From contig CAWUFC020000001.1 in NCBI GenBank assembly GCA_963921335.3, positions 2,442,122-2,506,121 of the forward strand: a DNA stretch of 64,000 nt, given 5' to 3'. Below the pieces are notes generated by a model. It had not been told where the DNA came from, made no database searches, and worked only from the letters and a program-made list of their open reading frames with translations. A program made the position numbers and the translations under genes. Below, one piece after another: positions 34,123 through 42,810 of this stretch; positions within the stretch are counted from its first letter, which is position 1; the number at the start of each line of letters is the position of its first letter. The stretch comes from CAWUFC02 sp963921335 (GTDB lineage Bacteria; Pseudomonadota; Gammaproteobacteria; Pseudomonadales; Halieaceae).

Positions 34123-35030
34123 GTCAACAACCGGCCTACCTGCTGGATGCGTCTATCTATATTTTTCGTGCGTATTTTTCCCTGCCGGATAACTGGCACA
34201 GCAGTGAAGGCTACAGCCTTAATGCCGTTTATGGTTACGCAGCATTTCTGCTGGACCTGATGGGCAAGCTTCGCGAGAGGCAGCCTGTCATGCTGGCGGC
34301 GGCCTTTGATGAGAGTCTGGGCAGCTGTTTTCGCAATGACGTATTTCCCGATTACAAGCGCAGTCGCGAACTCCCCGATGAAGCCCTGGCGTTTCAGCTG
34401 CAGTGCTGTCGTGAACTGACAGAAGTGCTGGAAATCCCTTGCTTTGCCGGGCCACGCTTTGAAGCAGACGATTACATCGCCACGCTCGCTGCACAGGCTC
34501 GCGCAGTGAACATGCCAGTTACAGTGATTACCCGTGACAAAGACCTTGGCCAGCTACTGCTGGGCGAGCACGATCGGCTCTGGGATTTTGCTGCAGGCGC
34601 ACAGTTGAGTGCGCAGGACTTTGCAGAAAAGTTTGGCGTGCTGCCAGCACAGTTTTCCGACTACCAGGGGCTAGTGGGCGACTCGGTGGACGATATTCCC
34701 GGTGTCAGCGGTGTTGGCGCTAAAACTGCGGCGGCATTGATCAGCCACTATGGTGATCTGGAACGGTTGTCATACAACCTGGACCAGTTGCAGCAAACAG
34801 GAATACGCGGTGCCGGCCGGATTGCGACAAAGCTTCGCGAAGAATGGCCCAATGCCTTGTTATCGAGGCAGCTGAGTCGTCTCGCTCAGCATATTCCTGA
34901 TGTCGAATTGCCGTCAGCCTGGCGCTTCGAGGCCACTGCAGTCAACGCGTTGCACGACTATCTGGCTGAACTGGGTGTTGGCGGCCCGTTGCTGCTGACC
35001 CGCTGCCAGCGCTTTGCTGAGACCCTCTGA
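34119..35030 (+). CDS. 5'-3' exonuclease / flap endonuclease (Xni/PolI-exo family)
   Basis: A 303 aa single-domain nuclease related to the 5'-3' exonuclease part of DNA polymerase I. Metal-binding and helical-arch motifs are visible: YLLDASIYIFRAYFSL, AAFDESLGSCFRND, FEADDYIATLA, VITRDKDLGQLL and the helix-hairpin-helix region GLVGDSVDDIPGVSGVGAKTA. It probably acts on 5' flaps in DNA repair or Okazaki processing. ATG 34119 overlaps the epmC stop, and its own stop overlaps pdxB. Confidence 0.88.
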   Translation: MSQQPAYLLDASIYIFRAYFSLPDNWHSSEGYSLNAVYGYAAFLLDLMGKLRERQPVMLAAAFDESLGSCFRNDVFPDYKRSRELPDEALAFQLQCCRELTEVLEIPCFAGPRFEADDYIATLAAQARAVNMPVTVITRDKDLGQLLLGEHDRLWDFAAGAQLSAQDFAEKFGVLPAQFSDYQGLVGDSVDDIPGVSGVGAKTAAALISHYGDLERLSYNLDQLQQTGIRGAGRIATKLREEWPNALLSRQLSRLAQHIPDVELPSAWRFEATAVNALHDYLAELGVGGPLLLTRCQRFAETL

Positions 35031-36154
35031 TGCGTATTCTTGCAGATTCGAACATGGCCGCTGTGCAGGCGCTGTTTGCAGATCTGGGCGAGGTGCGGCT
35101 GCTGCCCGGGCGTGAAATTGTGGCTGATGATCTGGCTGATGTTGACGTGTTGTTGGTGCGTTCCGTGACACAGGTTAACGCCGACCTGTTAAGTCAGCAC
35201 CGGCCACTATTTGTCGGTACCGCTACTGCCGGCTTCGACCACGTTGACAGAACCCTGCTGTCAGAAGCGGGCATCGCCTTTGCGCATGCCCCTGGCTCCA
35301 ATGCCAATTCGGTCGTGGAGTATGTGCTGGCAGCGATCGCTGCGACTGGCGATACTCTGGAGCACTTGATGCGAGGCGATATTGAGCTTGGCATCATTGG
35401 TTATGGTCATGTCGGCAGCTTACTGAGCCAGCGTTGCCAGGGGCTTGGGATGACCATTCGCGCCTATGACCCGTGGCTGGATCAGCAGGCGCATCCTGAA
35501 TTGGTAGCCCTGGAGCGGGTATTGGCCTGTCCGGTGGTTTGCTTGCATGCGGCGCTCACCGAAGAACACCCCTGGCCAAGCCGTCATATCCTCAACCGGC
35601 AGCGGTTGCAGCAGCTGGCCGGTAGTCGCCTTTTGCTTAACGCTGGCCGTGGGCCATTGATAGATAACGCAGCACTTGGCGGGCTGTTGGGCGAGCACCC
35701 TGACTGGCCTGTGGTGCTGGATGTCTGGGAGTTTGAGCCCGAGGTAGATACGGAGCTGATGGCAAAATGCCGGATCGCTACACCCCACATAGCCGGTTAC
35801 AGCCAGGACAGCAAAGTACTCGCGACCCGCATGCTGCGTGATGCCCTGCTGTCTTCCCTGCAACTGGAGATGCAGGCTACCGAGACAGATGTGCTGCCGC
35901 TACTGCCAGTAACAGTGCCGACTGATTTATCCGGGGCGAGTTTACTGCGCTGGCTGCTGGGTCAGGTCTATGACATTGGCAAGGACGATGCGCGCATGCG
36001 TGCCGAGCTTGATCAGGGCTTTGACCGACTGCGGGCAACTTACCCGGTGCGACGCGAGCTGGCGAGCCTGCTGATCAGCAATGCCGTTGAACTGTCCGAT
36101 GAGAGCACCGGCATGCTACTAGCACTGAGTTGTAGGGTAGAGCCCCTATGCTGA
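35030..36154 (+). CDS. pdxB: Erythronate-4-phosphate dehydrogenase
   Basis: Second step of the DXP-independent pyridoxal phosphate pathway: 4-phosphoerythronate to 2-oxo-3-hydroxy-4-phosphobutanoate, NAD-dependent. The 374 aa protein has the NAD motif LGIIGYGHVGSLLSQRC and the catalytic Arg/Glu/His set in LLNAGRGPLIDN, VLDVWEFEPE and IATPHIAGYSQDSK. The C-terminal PdxB dimerisation domain is also present. It overlaps its neighbours on both sides in a translationally coupled run. Confidence 0.95.
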   Translation: MRILADSNMAAVQALFADLGEVRLLPGREIVADDLADVDVLLVRSVTQVNADLLSQHRPLFVGTATAGFDHVDRTLLSEAGIAFAHAPGSNANSVVEYVLAAIAATGDTLEHLMRGDIELGIIGYGHVGSLLSQRCQGLGMTIRAYDPWLDQQAHPELVALERVLACPVVCLHAALTEEHPWPSRHILNRQRLQQLAGSRLLLNAGRGPLIDNAALGGLLGEHPDWPVVLDVWEFEPEVDTELMAKCRIATPHIAGYSQDSKVLATRMLRDALLSSLQLEMQATETDVLPLLPVTVPTDLSGASLLRWLLGQVYDIGKDDARMRAELDQGFDRLRATYPVRRELASLLISNAVELSDESTGMLLALSCRVEPLC

Positions 36155-37275
36155 CGATTGGTCTGGTGGTAAATCCCTATGCGGGTATCGGCGGTGCACA
36201 GGCTCTCGAGGGTAGTGACGGATCAGCTATTCGCGAGCAGGCATTGGCCAGCGGTGATGAATTGCGGGCACCGGGGCGCGTTATGAGAGCGCTTGAGCCG
36301 TTGCTAAATGTAGCGGAGCAAATACATTTTCTGTGCTGGGGCGGGGCTATGGGGGCTGACTATTGTGAAGCTCTGGGCTTGTCCCATGAGTTGGTCGGCG
36401 CGACCGGTGATGGTCAGAGTGAAGCTGATGATACGCGTGCTGCGGTGTCTTCGTTGCAAGCGCGTTCTGTGGATCTGCTGCTGTTTGCTGGCGGTGATGG
36501 CACCGCCAGGGATGTGCTCGATGCGCTTTCGCCGGGGCAGGTCGCCCTCGGCATTCCCTGTGGCGTCAAGATGCATTCTGGTGTCTTCGCAGTATCGCCC
36601 GAGGCTGCGGGCGAGCTACTGCTGCGACTGGCTCACGCCGGTCTGGTTAACCTGAGTCTGCGAGAAGTCAGGGATATTGATGAAGACCTGTTGCGCGAGG
36701 GTTCTGTGAAGACGCGTTTCTACGGAGAAATGCTGGTGCCGGAAGAGGGCCATTTTCTTCAGCACACCAAAATAGCCGGAGTCGAAAGCGACGAACTGGT
36801 AGCGCGAGATATTGCTGAGTCGTTGCTGGAAGAAATGGAAGCGGATGTGTTGTATCTGATTGGTCCTGGTAGTACCACATTCGCTATTAAGCAGGCTATG
36901 GGCATCGACGGCAGTTTGCTGGGCGTGGATGTCGTACAGGCGGGTGAACTACTGCTGGCTGACGCCACCGCGGCACAATTGGAGGCCCTGGACGTTGAAA
37001 ACCAGCGTACCAGACTCATTGTGACTGCGATCGGCGGACAGGGTCACGTGATCGGGCGCGGAAACCTGCAGCTCTCACCGGCGCTATTGGCGCGGCTCGG
37101 CCCGGAATCACTTTGTATAGTAGCGGGCAAGGGAAAGATCAGTGCCTTGGGTGGGCGACCCTTATTGCTGGACACCAATGATGCAGAGCTTGACCGTGCC
37201 TTCAGCGGTTATCGCCGGATTATCACCGGTTACCAGGATGAGATCCTTTACCCATTGGAAGGCACCGCACAATGA
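36148..37275 (+). CDS. ATP-NAD kinase-like (AcoX/COG3199) protein
   Basis: A 375 aa protein with the NAD-kinase/diacylglycerol-kinase superfamily nucleotide motif LLLFAGGDGTARDVLDAL. It also has NPYAGIGG near the N-terminus and GIPCGVKMHSGVFA. This belongs to the COG3199 group annotated as ATP-NAD kinase-like or AcoX; the true substrate is not established for most members. It overlaps pdxB by 7 nt and the methyltransferase gene by 4 nt. Confidence 0.8.
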   Translation: MLTIGLVVNPYAGIGGAQALEGSDGSAIREQALASGDELRAPGRVMRALEPLLNVAEQIHFLCWGGAMGADYCEALGLSHELVGATGDGQSEADDTRAAVSSLQARSVDLLLFAGGDGTARDVLDALSPGQVALGIPCGVKMHSGVFAVSPEAAGELLLRLAHAGLVNLSLREVRDIDEDLLREGSVKTRFYGEMLVPEEGHFLQHTKIAGVESDELVARDIAESLLEEMEADVLYLIGPGSTTFAIKQAMGIDGSLLGVDVVQAGELLLADATAAQLEALDVENQRTRLIVTAIGGQGHVIGRGNLQLSPALLARLGPESLCIVAGKGKISALGGRPLLLDTNDAELDRAFSGYRRIITGYQDEILYPLEGTAQ

Positions 37276-38183
37276 ACCCTGAAGAGATTGAAAGCCTGGT
37301 GCGCGCAGAGCTGGCCAGTGCCGGCCCCGATTCACGACGTCTATTTCACGGTCGCGGTCGCACCTTGCTGGGATGGGAGCAGGTGACGATTGACTATTTT
37401 CGTCCATTCATCCTCATTACCCTGTTTGATGACACGCCAGCGGCTGAGGCCACGGACCTGGCTCAGGCACTGTCGGAATGGGGTGCGGCGGCTGGTGTGA
37501 CAGCGGTAGCGGTGCAGTCGCGAACAGATGGACGCGGGCGCATTGATGTGATGGTGGGGGATTTGCCCCGCAAACCGATCGCGCATGAAGCAGGTCTGGA
37601 TTTCGGTCTGCAACTGGATCATCGCCAGAACCTGGGTTTTTTCCTGGACATGGCCTGTGCGCGTCGCTGGCTTCAGGAGCGCGCTGAAGGCAAGCGAGTT
37701 CTGAACCTGTTTGCCTATACCTGTGCTTTTTCGGTGGTCGCCTGCGCAGGCGGAGCACACTCGGTGGTCAATCTGGATATGGCTTCCGCCGCGCTGCGAC
37801 TCGGTCAGCAGAATCACCAGCGTAACGGTTTCAACACCGGTGTGAGCTACCTGGGTCACAATCTGTTTCGTAGCTGGTCAAAACTGCGTCGGGCGGGGCC
37901 CTTTGATGTGCTGGTAGTGGACCCGCCAACGCGTCAGCCCGGCAGTTTTGTGGCGGAATCTGATTATCAAAAAGTAATCAGTAAACTGCCCGGACTATGT
38001 GCACCTGGGGCTGATCTCTTACTCTGCCTTAATTCACCCCATCTGGAGACTGCCTTCCTGCAGGAGCTGGTGGCTGAATATGCCCCCGGGTTTGAGTTTC
38101 AGCAGCGGCTGGCAAACCCCGACGCCTTCATCGATGTGAACCCGGAACTTGGTTTAAAGGTACTTTGGTACCGGAGCCCATAA
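37272..38183 (+). CDS. Class I SAM-dependent methyltransferase (RlmI/K-like)
   Basis: A 303 aa methyltransferase with the SAM motif VLNLFAYTCAFSVVACAGGA. VNLDMASAALRLGQQNHQRNG binds the ribose, and the catalytic-region motif is DVLVVDPPTRQPGSF. EAGLDFGLQLDHRQNLGFFLDM is typical of the PF10672 group of 23S rRNA cytosine methyltransferases and relatives. The PUA domain of RlmI is absent. The target base is not predictable from this alone. Confidence 0.8.
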   Translation: MNPEEIESLVRAELASAGPDSRRLFHGRGRTLLGWEQVTIDYFRPFILITLFDDTPAAEATDLAQALSEWGAAAGVTAVAVQSRTDGRGRIDVMVGDLPRKPIAHEAGLDFGLQLDHRQNLGFFLDMACARRWLQERAEGKRVLNLFAYTCAFSVVACAGGAHSVVNLDMASAALRLGQQNHQRNGFNTGVSYLGHNLFRSWSKLRRAGPFDVLVVDPPTRQPGSFVAESDYQKVISKLPGLCAPGADLLLCLNSPHLETAFLQELVAEYAPGFEFQQRLANPDAFIDVNPELGLKVLWYRSP

Positions 38184-38200
38184 AAGCGTGGGCAATAGCG

Positions 38201-38641
38201 CTATAGCGATAGGATGTAGTGCACAACCTGTTGGGTCATGATGGAGGAGCCTTCACGCAGGGCTTGCCGCACCTGCATGACATTGGTCATTGAACGCTCC
38301 ATGACCGACGGTGGTAAATCGTCCTCTTCACTCAGGGGAATACCAAGTTCCAGCTCTGAGCGTGAAGACAGGGACAGAAAACCCTTCTGGCTGAGTACAG
38401 CCTGGTCGAGGGCTTCTTCGCGGATCGTCTCGTAAAACTGGATGTAACCCTGGTCGGCGAGCCAGACCATGGCGGAGAAACAGGACTGGTAGCGCTCTGT
38501 GTGTAGGCCGTACTCGTCAGGCGTGTCCGGGCCGCATATGTCATCGACGTAAAGGATGGTTTTGCGCGGGAAGCGCGTATACAGGTGCAACATAATCAGC
38601 GCGACGTCGCGATAAAAATCGTCAATGTTGAGGTCGGCCAT
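38201..38641 (-). CDS. Conserved hypothetical protein
   Basis: A 146 aa soluble protein. I recall close matches among Pseudomonas hypothetical proteins that begin with a similar NIDDFYRDVALIMLHLYTRFPRK...DDICGPDTPDEYGLH stretch. The segment MVWLADQGYIQFYETIREEALDQAVLSQKGF has a winged-helix look, but I cannot assign a function. It lies convergent with the methyltransferase gene and divergent from msrB. Confidence 0.7.
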   Translation of the reverse strand: MADLNIDDFYRDVALIMLHLYTRFPRKTILYVDDICGPDTPDEYGLHTERYQSCFSAMVWLADQGYIQFYETIREEALDQAVLSQKGFLSLSSRSELELGIPLSEEDDLPPSVMERSMTNVMQVRQALREGSSIMTQQVVHYILSL

Positions 38642-38733
38642 GTGCCAGGTCTGTCCTTGTACTTGAGCGCTTGCTGGTAAACCGCTAGTGTACGAAAACC
38701 CTTAAAGACTGACCAGACAGAGTGAGAGCGGGC

Positions 38734-39126
38734 ATGAGTGATCAGGACAACAACGAACAGTGGCGTGACAAGCTGACGCCGCAGGAATATGCCATTTGTC
38801 GGGAAAAGGGCACCGAGCCAGCCTTCACCGGTAAGTACTGGGACTGCAAGGAGCAGGGTGTATACAACTGTAAGTGCTGCGGTGAACCGCTGTTTCTCTC
38901 AGATACAAAATACGATTCCGGCTGTGGCTGGCCCAGCTTTTTTCAGCCTGCAGACGGCCAGGTGATTCGGGAAGAGCGAGACACCAGTCACGGCATGATC
39001 CGCACCGAGGTGATGTGCGACAAGTGCGGCTCTCATCTTGGGCATGTGTTTGAAGACGGCCCCCAGCCCACCGGGCTGAGGTACTGCATCAATTCTGCCT
39101 CTATCGACCTGGACAAAAACGCCTAG
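38734..39126 (+). CDS. msrB: Peptide methionine-R-sulfoxide reductase MsrB
   Basis: Reduces methionine-R-sulfoxide in proteins, using thioredoxin. The 130 aa protein has two zinc Cys pairs (C46 and C49 in YNCKCCGEP; CDKCGSHLGHVF). The catalytic C118 lies in RYCINSASIDL. GWPSF and HGMIRTEV are also conserved. ATG 38734 gives the standard N-terminus; GTG 38722 would add four residues. The 3' end overlaps the convergent permease gene by 4 nt. Confidence 0.95.
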   Translation: MSDQDNNEQWRDKLTPQEYAICREKGTEPAFTGKYWDCKEQGVYNCKCCGEPLFLSDTKYDSGCGWPSFFQPADGQVIREERDTSHGMIRTEVMCDKCGSHLGHVFEDGPQPTGLRYCINSASIDLDKNA

Positions 39127-40163
39127 GATTCGAATTTGTGCTTGCGGAACCAGTGGGTTGCCCACAACAGTAAACCCGCGAGTACGATCCCGGACAGCAT
39201 GCCGGGTAGATCCAGGTCAGACAGGGCCGGCGCGAGGGTATCCATCGACTGAGCCCCGGCTTGCTCATCCTCTGAACCCGGAAAACGTGCACTAATGGCT
39301 TCGCTGATCCAGCCACCGCCGAGAAACAGCTCATCGATGATGATCAGCGCCAGGGGAATGGCAATGGCCATCAGCAATGGTGAGCGGCGGGCCGCAGATG
39401 AACAGAACAACAACCAGGCGAACACCGGAGCGAACCAGATTACGGCTATGGGCCAGGCCAGTAGCTGGCCGCCGTACAGGCTGACAAAATTGATGTTGTC
39501 CAAAATCACCAGGTTGGGGTCCATGTCCATTCGCCAAACCAGCAGTATGGCCAGCAGGGCCCAGGCCAGTTGGGTGATGAAAGACGCACCGATATAGATG
39601 ACAGGTGCAACCAGGGCTATGGTGCCGATCTTGGCCAGGATTTCATCGCGCTCAGACACGGGCATTGATTTCCAGAACAGGACACTGCGATCGCGACGGT
39701 CCTGGTAGAAAGTTCCGAGCAGGTAGTTGCAGCACACACCAAACAGTACCAGCATGAAGAACAGGTGTAGGGCGTTGAGAATATTGTTCAGAGATCCAAT
39801 TTCCTCGTCCAGTTGTTGAGCCAGCTTGTCGCGTTGATCGGGCTCAAAACTCCAGTCGCGGCCAAAATCCCACTCGCTGTCATCAGCCTGTGGAGACTGC
39901 TGTCCGATCACCAGCTCTTCTGGGGGAATCTGCTCTTCCATGTCGATGGTGATATGAACCCCATCTCCGGCTTGCTCGTCGATCAGCACATCGATGGCCT
40001 GGTCGCCCACAAAACTGATGCGATTGGCCAGCAGTACGCTGCCCAACATCAGCAGTATGAGCAGGCCGGACATGGCAAGCGGAGTGATGAGCAGTGAGCC
40101 GCGATATTCGAGTACTTCGCGTTGAAACAGGGTAAAGAAACTCTGGCTGCCTGAGATACTCAT
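39123..40163 (-). CDS. ABC-2 type transporter permease
   Basis: A 346 aa membrane protein with about six hydrophobic helices and a periplasmic loop of about 100 residues after the first helix (VDQAIDVLIDEQAG...WSFEPDQRDKL). Later helices include LFFMLVLFGVCCNYLLGTF and VIWFAPVFAWLLFCSSAAR. The layout matches ABC-2 export permeases, and its ATPase partner overlaps directly upstream by 4 nt. It is the last gene of the DUF2807-GntR-ATPase-permease operon. The substrate is unknown. Confidence 0.82.
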   Translation of the reverse strand: MSISGSQSFFTLFQREVLEYRGSLLITPLAMSGLLILLMLGSVLLANRISFVGDQAIDVLIDEQAGDGVHITIDMEEQIPPEELVIGQQSPQADDSEWDFGRDWSFEPDQRDKLAQQLDEEIGSLNNILNALHLFFMLVLFGVCCNYLLGTFYQDRRDRSVLFWKSMPVSERDEILAKIGTIALVAPVIYIGASFITQLAWALLAILLVWRMDMDPNLVILDNINFVSLYGGQLLAWPIAVIWFAPVFAWLLFCSSAARRSPLLMAIAIPLALIIIDELFLGGGWISEAISARFPGSEDEQAGAQSMDTLAPALSDLDLPGMLSGIVLAGLLLWATHWFRKHKFES

Positions 40164-41023
40164 GATTGCTCTCCCTGTTCCATGACGGCTACAAAAAGAT
40201 CAGCCAGGGCCGGCGTGCTCAGTTCGCCGAGACCTTCCAGCCGCTCTTTACTGCTGTCTTTGAATATAAAGGCATTGCCTCCCAGCAGGCTTCGCTGGCC
40301 AAGCCATGGCAGCTCAGCTGCCGCCCTGGCATTGTCTCCGGTGGCATGCAGCTCTACGTAATGATCAGCAATCGCCTCAGTGGGCGTGTGCAAGACCTTG
40401 AGTCCGTGCCGGATGAACATGACATCGGTCAGGATATGCTCGACTTCCTCTACCTGGTGGGTAGAGATGATGATGGTGCGCGCCTCGTCATAGTAATCGT
40501 TCAGTAGCTGCTCGAAGAATTGCTTGCGAAATAGAATGTCGAGGCCCAGTGTGGGCTCATCCAGAATCAGAAGCCTGGCATCAATGCTCATGACCAGGGC
40601 GAGATGCAATTGCACGTTCATGCCCTTGGACAGCTGCTTGATACGACGGCCGGGGCCAACCTCGGTTTGGTCGAGCAAGTGTTCGGCGCGGCTACGATCA
40701 AAGCCCGGGTGAACGCCGCCGACATAGTCCAGCAACTGCCGCACGGTCATCCAGCGCGGCAGAACCGCGGTGTCGGGAATGGTACAGACCTGCTTCAGTA
40801 GTTCGGCCCGTTGTTTGCGTGGGTCTATGCCAAGGACAGACAGTTCTCCGTCGAACTGGCACAAACCCAGTAGCGAGCGGAGTAGGGTAGTTTTGCCGGC
40901 CCCGTTTGGGCCGATCAGCCCCAGGATTGAACCGGCCTGTATCTCCAGGTCGAACTGGTCGAGCGCCAGCAAGTCACCGAAGCGCTTGTTGATGCCAATG
41001 CCAGTGATAGTTGCTTGCGTCAC
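40160..41023 (-). CDS. ABC transporter ATP-binding protein
   Basis: A 287 aa ABC ATPase with Walker A GLIGPNGAGKTTLLRSLLGL, signature-type QLSKGMNVQLHLAL and Walker B ARLLILDEPTLGLD. The switch histidine is in ISTHQVEEVEHIL. It is similar to the YtrB-like ATPases that accompany YtrA-type GntR regulators. It overlaps the GntR gene upstream and the permease gene downstream by 4 nt each, so all are translated together. Confidence 0.9.
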   Translation of the reverse strand: MTQATITGIGINKRFGDLLALDQFDLEIQAGSILGLIGPNGAGKTTLLRSLLGLCQFDGELSVLGIDPRKQRAELLKQVCTIPDTAVLPRWMTVRQLLDYVGGVHPGFDRSRAEHLLDQTEVGPGRRIKQLSKGMNVQLHLALVMSIDARLLILDEPTLGLDILFRKQFFEQLLNDYYDEARTIIISTHQVEEVEHILTDVMFIRHGLKVLHTPTEAIADHYVELHATGDNARAAAELPWLGQRSLLGGNAFIFKDSSKERLEGLGELSTPALADLFVAVMEQGEQS

Positions 41024-41391
41024 TTTGCTTCCCCTGTATTTTTTAGATGCTCGACAAGCGCCTGCATGTCGATGCCCAGCAGCCTCGCGCGCTCGGCGAA
41101 GGCGGGCAATTCCTCGTTAAGGAACTGATCCTGTTCGTTATTGGACAATTGCACTTGGGCACCCTTTACAACAAACATGCCGCGCCCTCGTCGTTTCTCC
41201 AAAACCCCCTCATCAACCAGTTCCTGGTAGGCCTTGGCCACGGTAAGGTGGTTGATCTGATACTCGGCAGATACCTGGCGCACGGATGGCACCGCCTCAC
41301 ATTCGCAGAAGCTGCCATCGAGGATGCGCGCAATCACCATTTCTCGCAGCTGGCGGTAGATCGGTTGTTTGTCGTTCCATTCTATGGTCAC
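41020..41391 (-). CDS. GntR-family regulator, YtrA subfamily
   Basis: A 123 aa regulator. The N-terminal winged helix reads QPIYRQLREMVIARILDGSF...PSVRQVSAEYQINHLTVAKAYQELVDEGVLEKRRGRGMFV. Only about 50 residues of helical C-terminus follow, the short YtrA arrangement. Such regulators usually repress their own operon with an ABC transporter, as the gene order here suggests. The likely operator is the inverted repeat at 42277-42298. Confidence 0.9.
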   Translation of the reverse strand: MTIEWNDKQPIYRQLREMVIARILDGSFCECEAVPSVRQVSAEYQINHLTVAKAYQELVDEGVLEKRRGRGMFVVKGAQVQLSNNEQDQFLNEELPAFAERARLLGIDMQALVEHLKNTGEAK

Positions 41392-41400
41392 GAACTGCTC

Positions 41401-42249
41401 CTAGTCTCGCTGGCGAACATCGCCTGATCCAACGACTGATTGGTTCAGGGCGGGGCGGCCGCTATAGACAATGTCGCCGCTGCCAAGAATCTCTGCCTCG
41501 AGGGCTTCGCGGGCGTCTACTTCAATATCACCAGAGCCGATGATAGTTACGGTAGCCCTGGCGGCCTGCAACTTTCCCAGGCTGATATCTCCACTCCCTA
41601 GCAGCCGCAGTGTGATGTCTTCCGCCCGCCCTTCATCGTGAATTTTTATGTCACCCGATCCATCGAGGTTGGTGATGAGTGATGTGGTGATCAGCTCGCC
41701 AAGCTGCAGGTCACCTGAACCCTTGACGTGGAGTTGAGTGTTTTCAGCTTCGACACGCTCTGCTTTGATGTCTCCCGACCCCTGTAGCAGCATGCGTAAC
41801 TTGCTGACCTTCAGGTCGTGGGCACGAATGTCGCCTGAACCATCCAGGTTCATGTTCAGCTCATCGAGATTGAGGGGAGTGATATAGGCCTGACCGGAAC
41901 CGATGACTGTCAGCGACTGCATAGAGTCGACAACGACTTTAAATTTAACCCCAGCGACGGAGCGGCCGTTTTCATCGACACCAAGGCGCAGCGTCTTGCC
42001 TCGCAGCGTGAACGGCGTGACATCTTCTTTGGCGCCGCGGTACTTCATACTGGCACTTTCACCTTGGCTGATTTCCAGCTCGTTATCACCCAGCAGTTCG
42101 ATACGTTCGACGGAAAGATTGTTCACAGAACGAATGACATCCGCTTTGGCGATCACACTGAACACTGCCAGGCAGAGAAAGCCCACAGCAATAGGGAGTA
42201 CCCCTTTGTCCATTTCGGGTTTGGACCTGTTAAATCTGAATGACCACAT
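41401..42249 (-). CDS. DUF2807 head-GIN-domain protein with GSGD repeats
   Basis: A 282 aa protein: an N-terminal membrane anchor or signal (KGVLPIAVGFLCLAVFSVIAKA, about 15-36), then a beta-rich domain. Nine turns centred on GSG(D/Q) recur about every 19-24 residues (eight GSGD, one GSGQ), the pattern of a right-handed beta-helix as in DUF2807 proteins. It should sit outside the inner membrane. ATG 42249 is supported by GAGGAA 7 nt upstream. It is first in the operon with the GntR regulator and ABC transporter, behind an inverted repeat. Its function is unknown. Confidence 0.82.
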   Translation of the reverse strand: MWSFRFNRSKPEMDKGVLPIAVGFLCLAVFSVIAKADVIRSVNNLSVERIELLGDNELEISQGESASMKYRGAKEDVTPFTLRGKTLRLGVDENGRSVAGVKFKVVVDSMQSLTVIGSGQAYITPLNLDELNMNLDGSGDIRAHDLKVSKLRMLLQGSGDIKAERVEAENTQLHVKGSGDLQLGELITTSLITNLDGSGDIKIHDEGRAEDITLRLLGSGDISLGKLQAARATVTIIGSGDIEVDAREALEAEILGSGDIVYSGRPALNQSVVGSGDVRQRD

Positions 42250-42276
42250 AACGAATTCCTCTATCGTTTTGATATG

Positions 42277-42298
42277 GTGTTATACATAACTATAACAC
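42277..42298 (-). promoter_or_regulatory. Inverted repeat, likely GntR/YtrA operator
   Basis: The perfect palindromic arms GTGTTATA (42277-42284) and TATAACAC (42291-42298) are separated by 6 nt. They lie 28-49 nt before the first gene of the DUF2807-GntR-ABC operon. GTGTTA-type half sites fit GntR regulators, so autoregulation is probable (inference). Confidence 0.65.
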
Positions 42299-42487
42299 TA
42301 AACAGAATTGCTACAAGCGCCGTTTATCAAAAATATGCAAATAGCCTCTATCTCTTTGAATTTGCGGCGAATAAAAGTTCGCCAAGCGACCGTTTGACGA
42401 GTGCTGGAACCGCTGTTTGGGTGATCTATATGCGTAGAAAGTAGCTGTGAAGCTGATGATGATGGTGGGAAATGGAAAGTTGGCCAG

Positions 42488-42543
42488 GAAACGAAAAAGG
42501 GCCCCGATTGGGACCCTTTGTCTTAATTTGGAGCGGGAAACGA
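42488..42543 (+). repeat. Direct repeat copy A (tRNA-Gly 3' end plus terminator)
   Basis: A 56-bp segment repeated 103 bp downstream at 42591-42646 with one mismatch. Read on the minus strand, each copy holds the tRNA-Gly acceptor end (TTCCCGCTCCA) followed by a terminator hairpin. Copy A belongs to a tRNA remnant and marks an old tandem duplication. Confidence 0.9.
42496..42519 (-). terminator. Terminator after the tRNA-Gly remnant
   Basis: On the minus strand AAAGGGTCCC-AATC-GGGGCCCTTT forms a 10-bp stem with one G-U pair and is followed by TT. This is the distal of two near-identical terminators. Confidence 0.8.
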
Positions 42544-42570
42544 CTGGGGTCGCACACGACTTCGAACTCG
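42529..42570 (-). pseudogene. tRNA-Gly 3' remnant
   Basis: The minus strand keeps the acceptor TTCCCGCTCCA and a GAGTTCGAA T-loop-like piece, but the stem between them is altered and no anticodon arm follows; a 7-bp hairpin (42572-42588) takes its place. It is a leftover of a duplicated tRNA-Gly. Confidence 0.7.
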
Positions 42571-42590
42571 CCGCCAGCGAAGCTGGCGCA

Positions 42591-42646
42591 GAAACGAAAA
42601 AGGGCCCCGATTGGAACCCTTTGTCTTAATTTGGAGCGGGAAACGA
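42591..42646 (+). repeat. Direct repeat copy B (intact tRNA-Gly side)
   Basis: Second copy of the 56-bp repeat, differing from copy A by G to A at one site. It spans the terminator and the 3' end of the intact tRNA-Gly. Confidence 0.9.
42599..42622 (-). terminator. Terminator directly after tRNA-Gly
   Basis: Minus strand AAAGGGTTCC-AATC-GGGGCCCTTT has a 10-bp stem with two G-U pairs and a following T run. It lies 9 nt after the CCA end. Confidence 0.85.
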
Positions 42647-42707
42647 GGTTCGAACTCGCGACCTCAACCTTGGCAAGGTTGCGCTCTACCAGCTGAGCTA
42701 TTCCCGC
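42632..42707 (-). tRNA. tRNA-Gly (GCC)
   Basis: A 76-nt cloverleaf with encoded CCA. The acceptor GCGGGAA pairs with TTCCCGC, the D arm is GCTCAGCTGGTAGAGC, and the anticodon stem CAACC/GGTTG surrounds loop TTGCCAA (anticodon GCC). The T arm is GCGAG-TTCGAAC-CTCGT. It is the only intact member of a degraded tRNA-Gly array. Confidence 0.97.
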
Positions 42708-42743
42708 ATACGTGTTTAGCCCGTCGTCACGGAGTAGGCTTCG

Positions 42744-42789
42744 CTCAACCTTGGCAAATCTTCCGCTGTACCAGGCAAGCTATTCCCGC
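42744..42789 (-). pseudogene. tRNA-Gly 5' remnant
   Basis: The minus strand begins GCGGGAATAGC like the intact tRNA-Gly and keeps a TTTGCCAAGGTTGAG anticodon region. The D arm and 5' side of the anticodon stem are mutated and the T arm and 3' acceptor are missing. It lies between tRNA-Glu and the intact tRNA-Gly. Confidence 0.8.
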
Positions 42790-42810
42790 TTTATCTCGAG
42801 AGGAGTGAAA

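Noticed and set aside
42488..42646. CRISPR or integration-site interpretation of the direct repeats
   Set aside because: There are only two copies, they contain tRNA 3' ends and terminators, and no spacers, cas genes or integrase are present.
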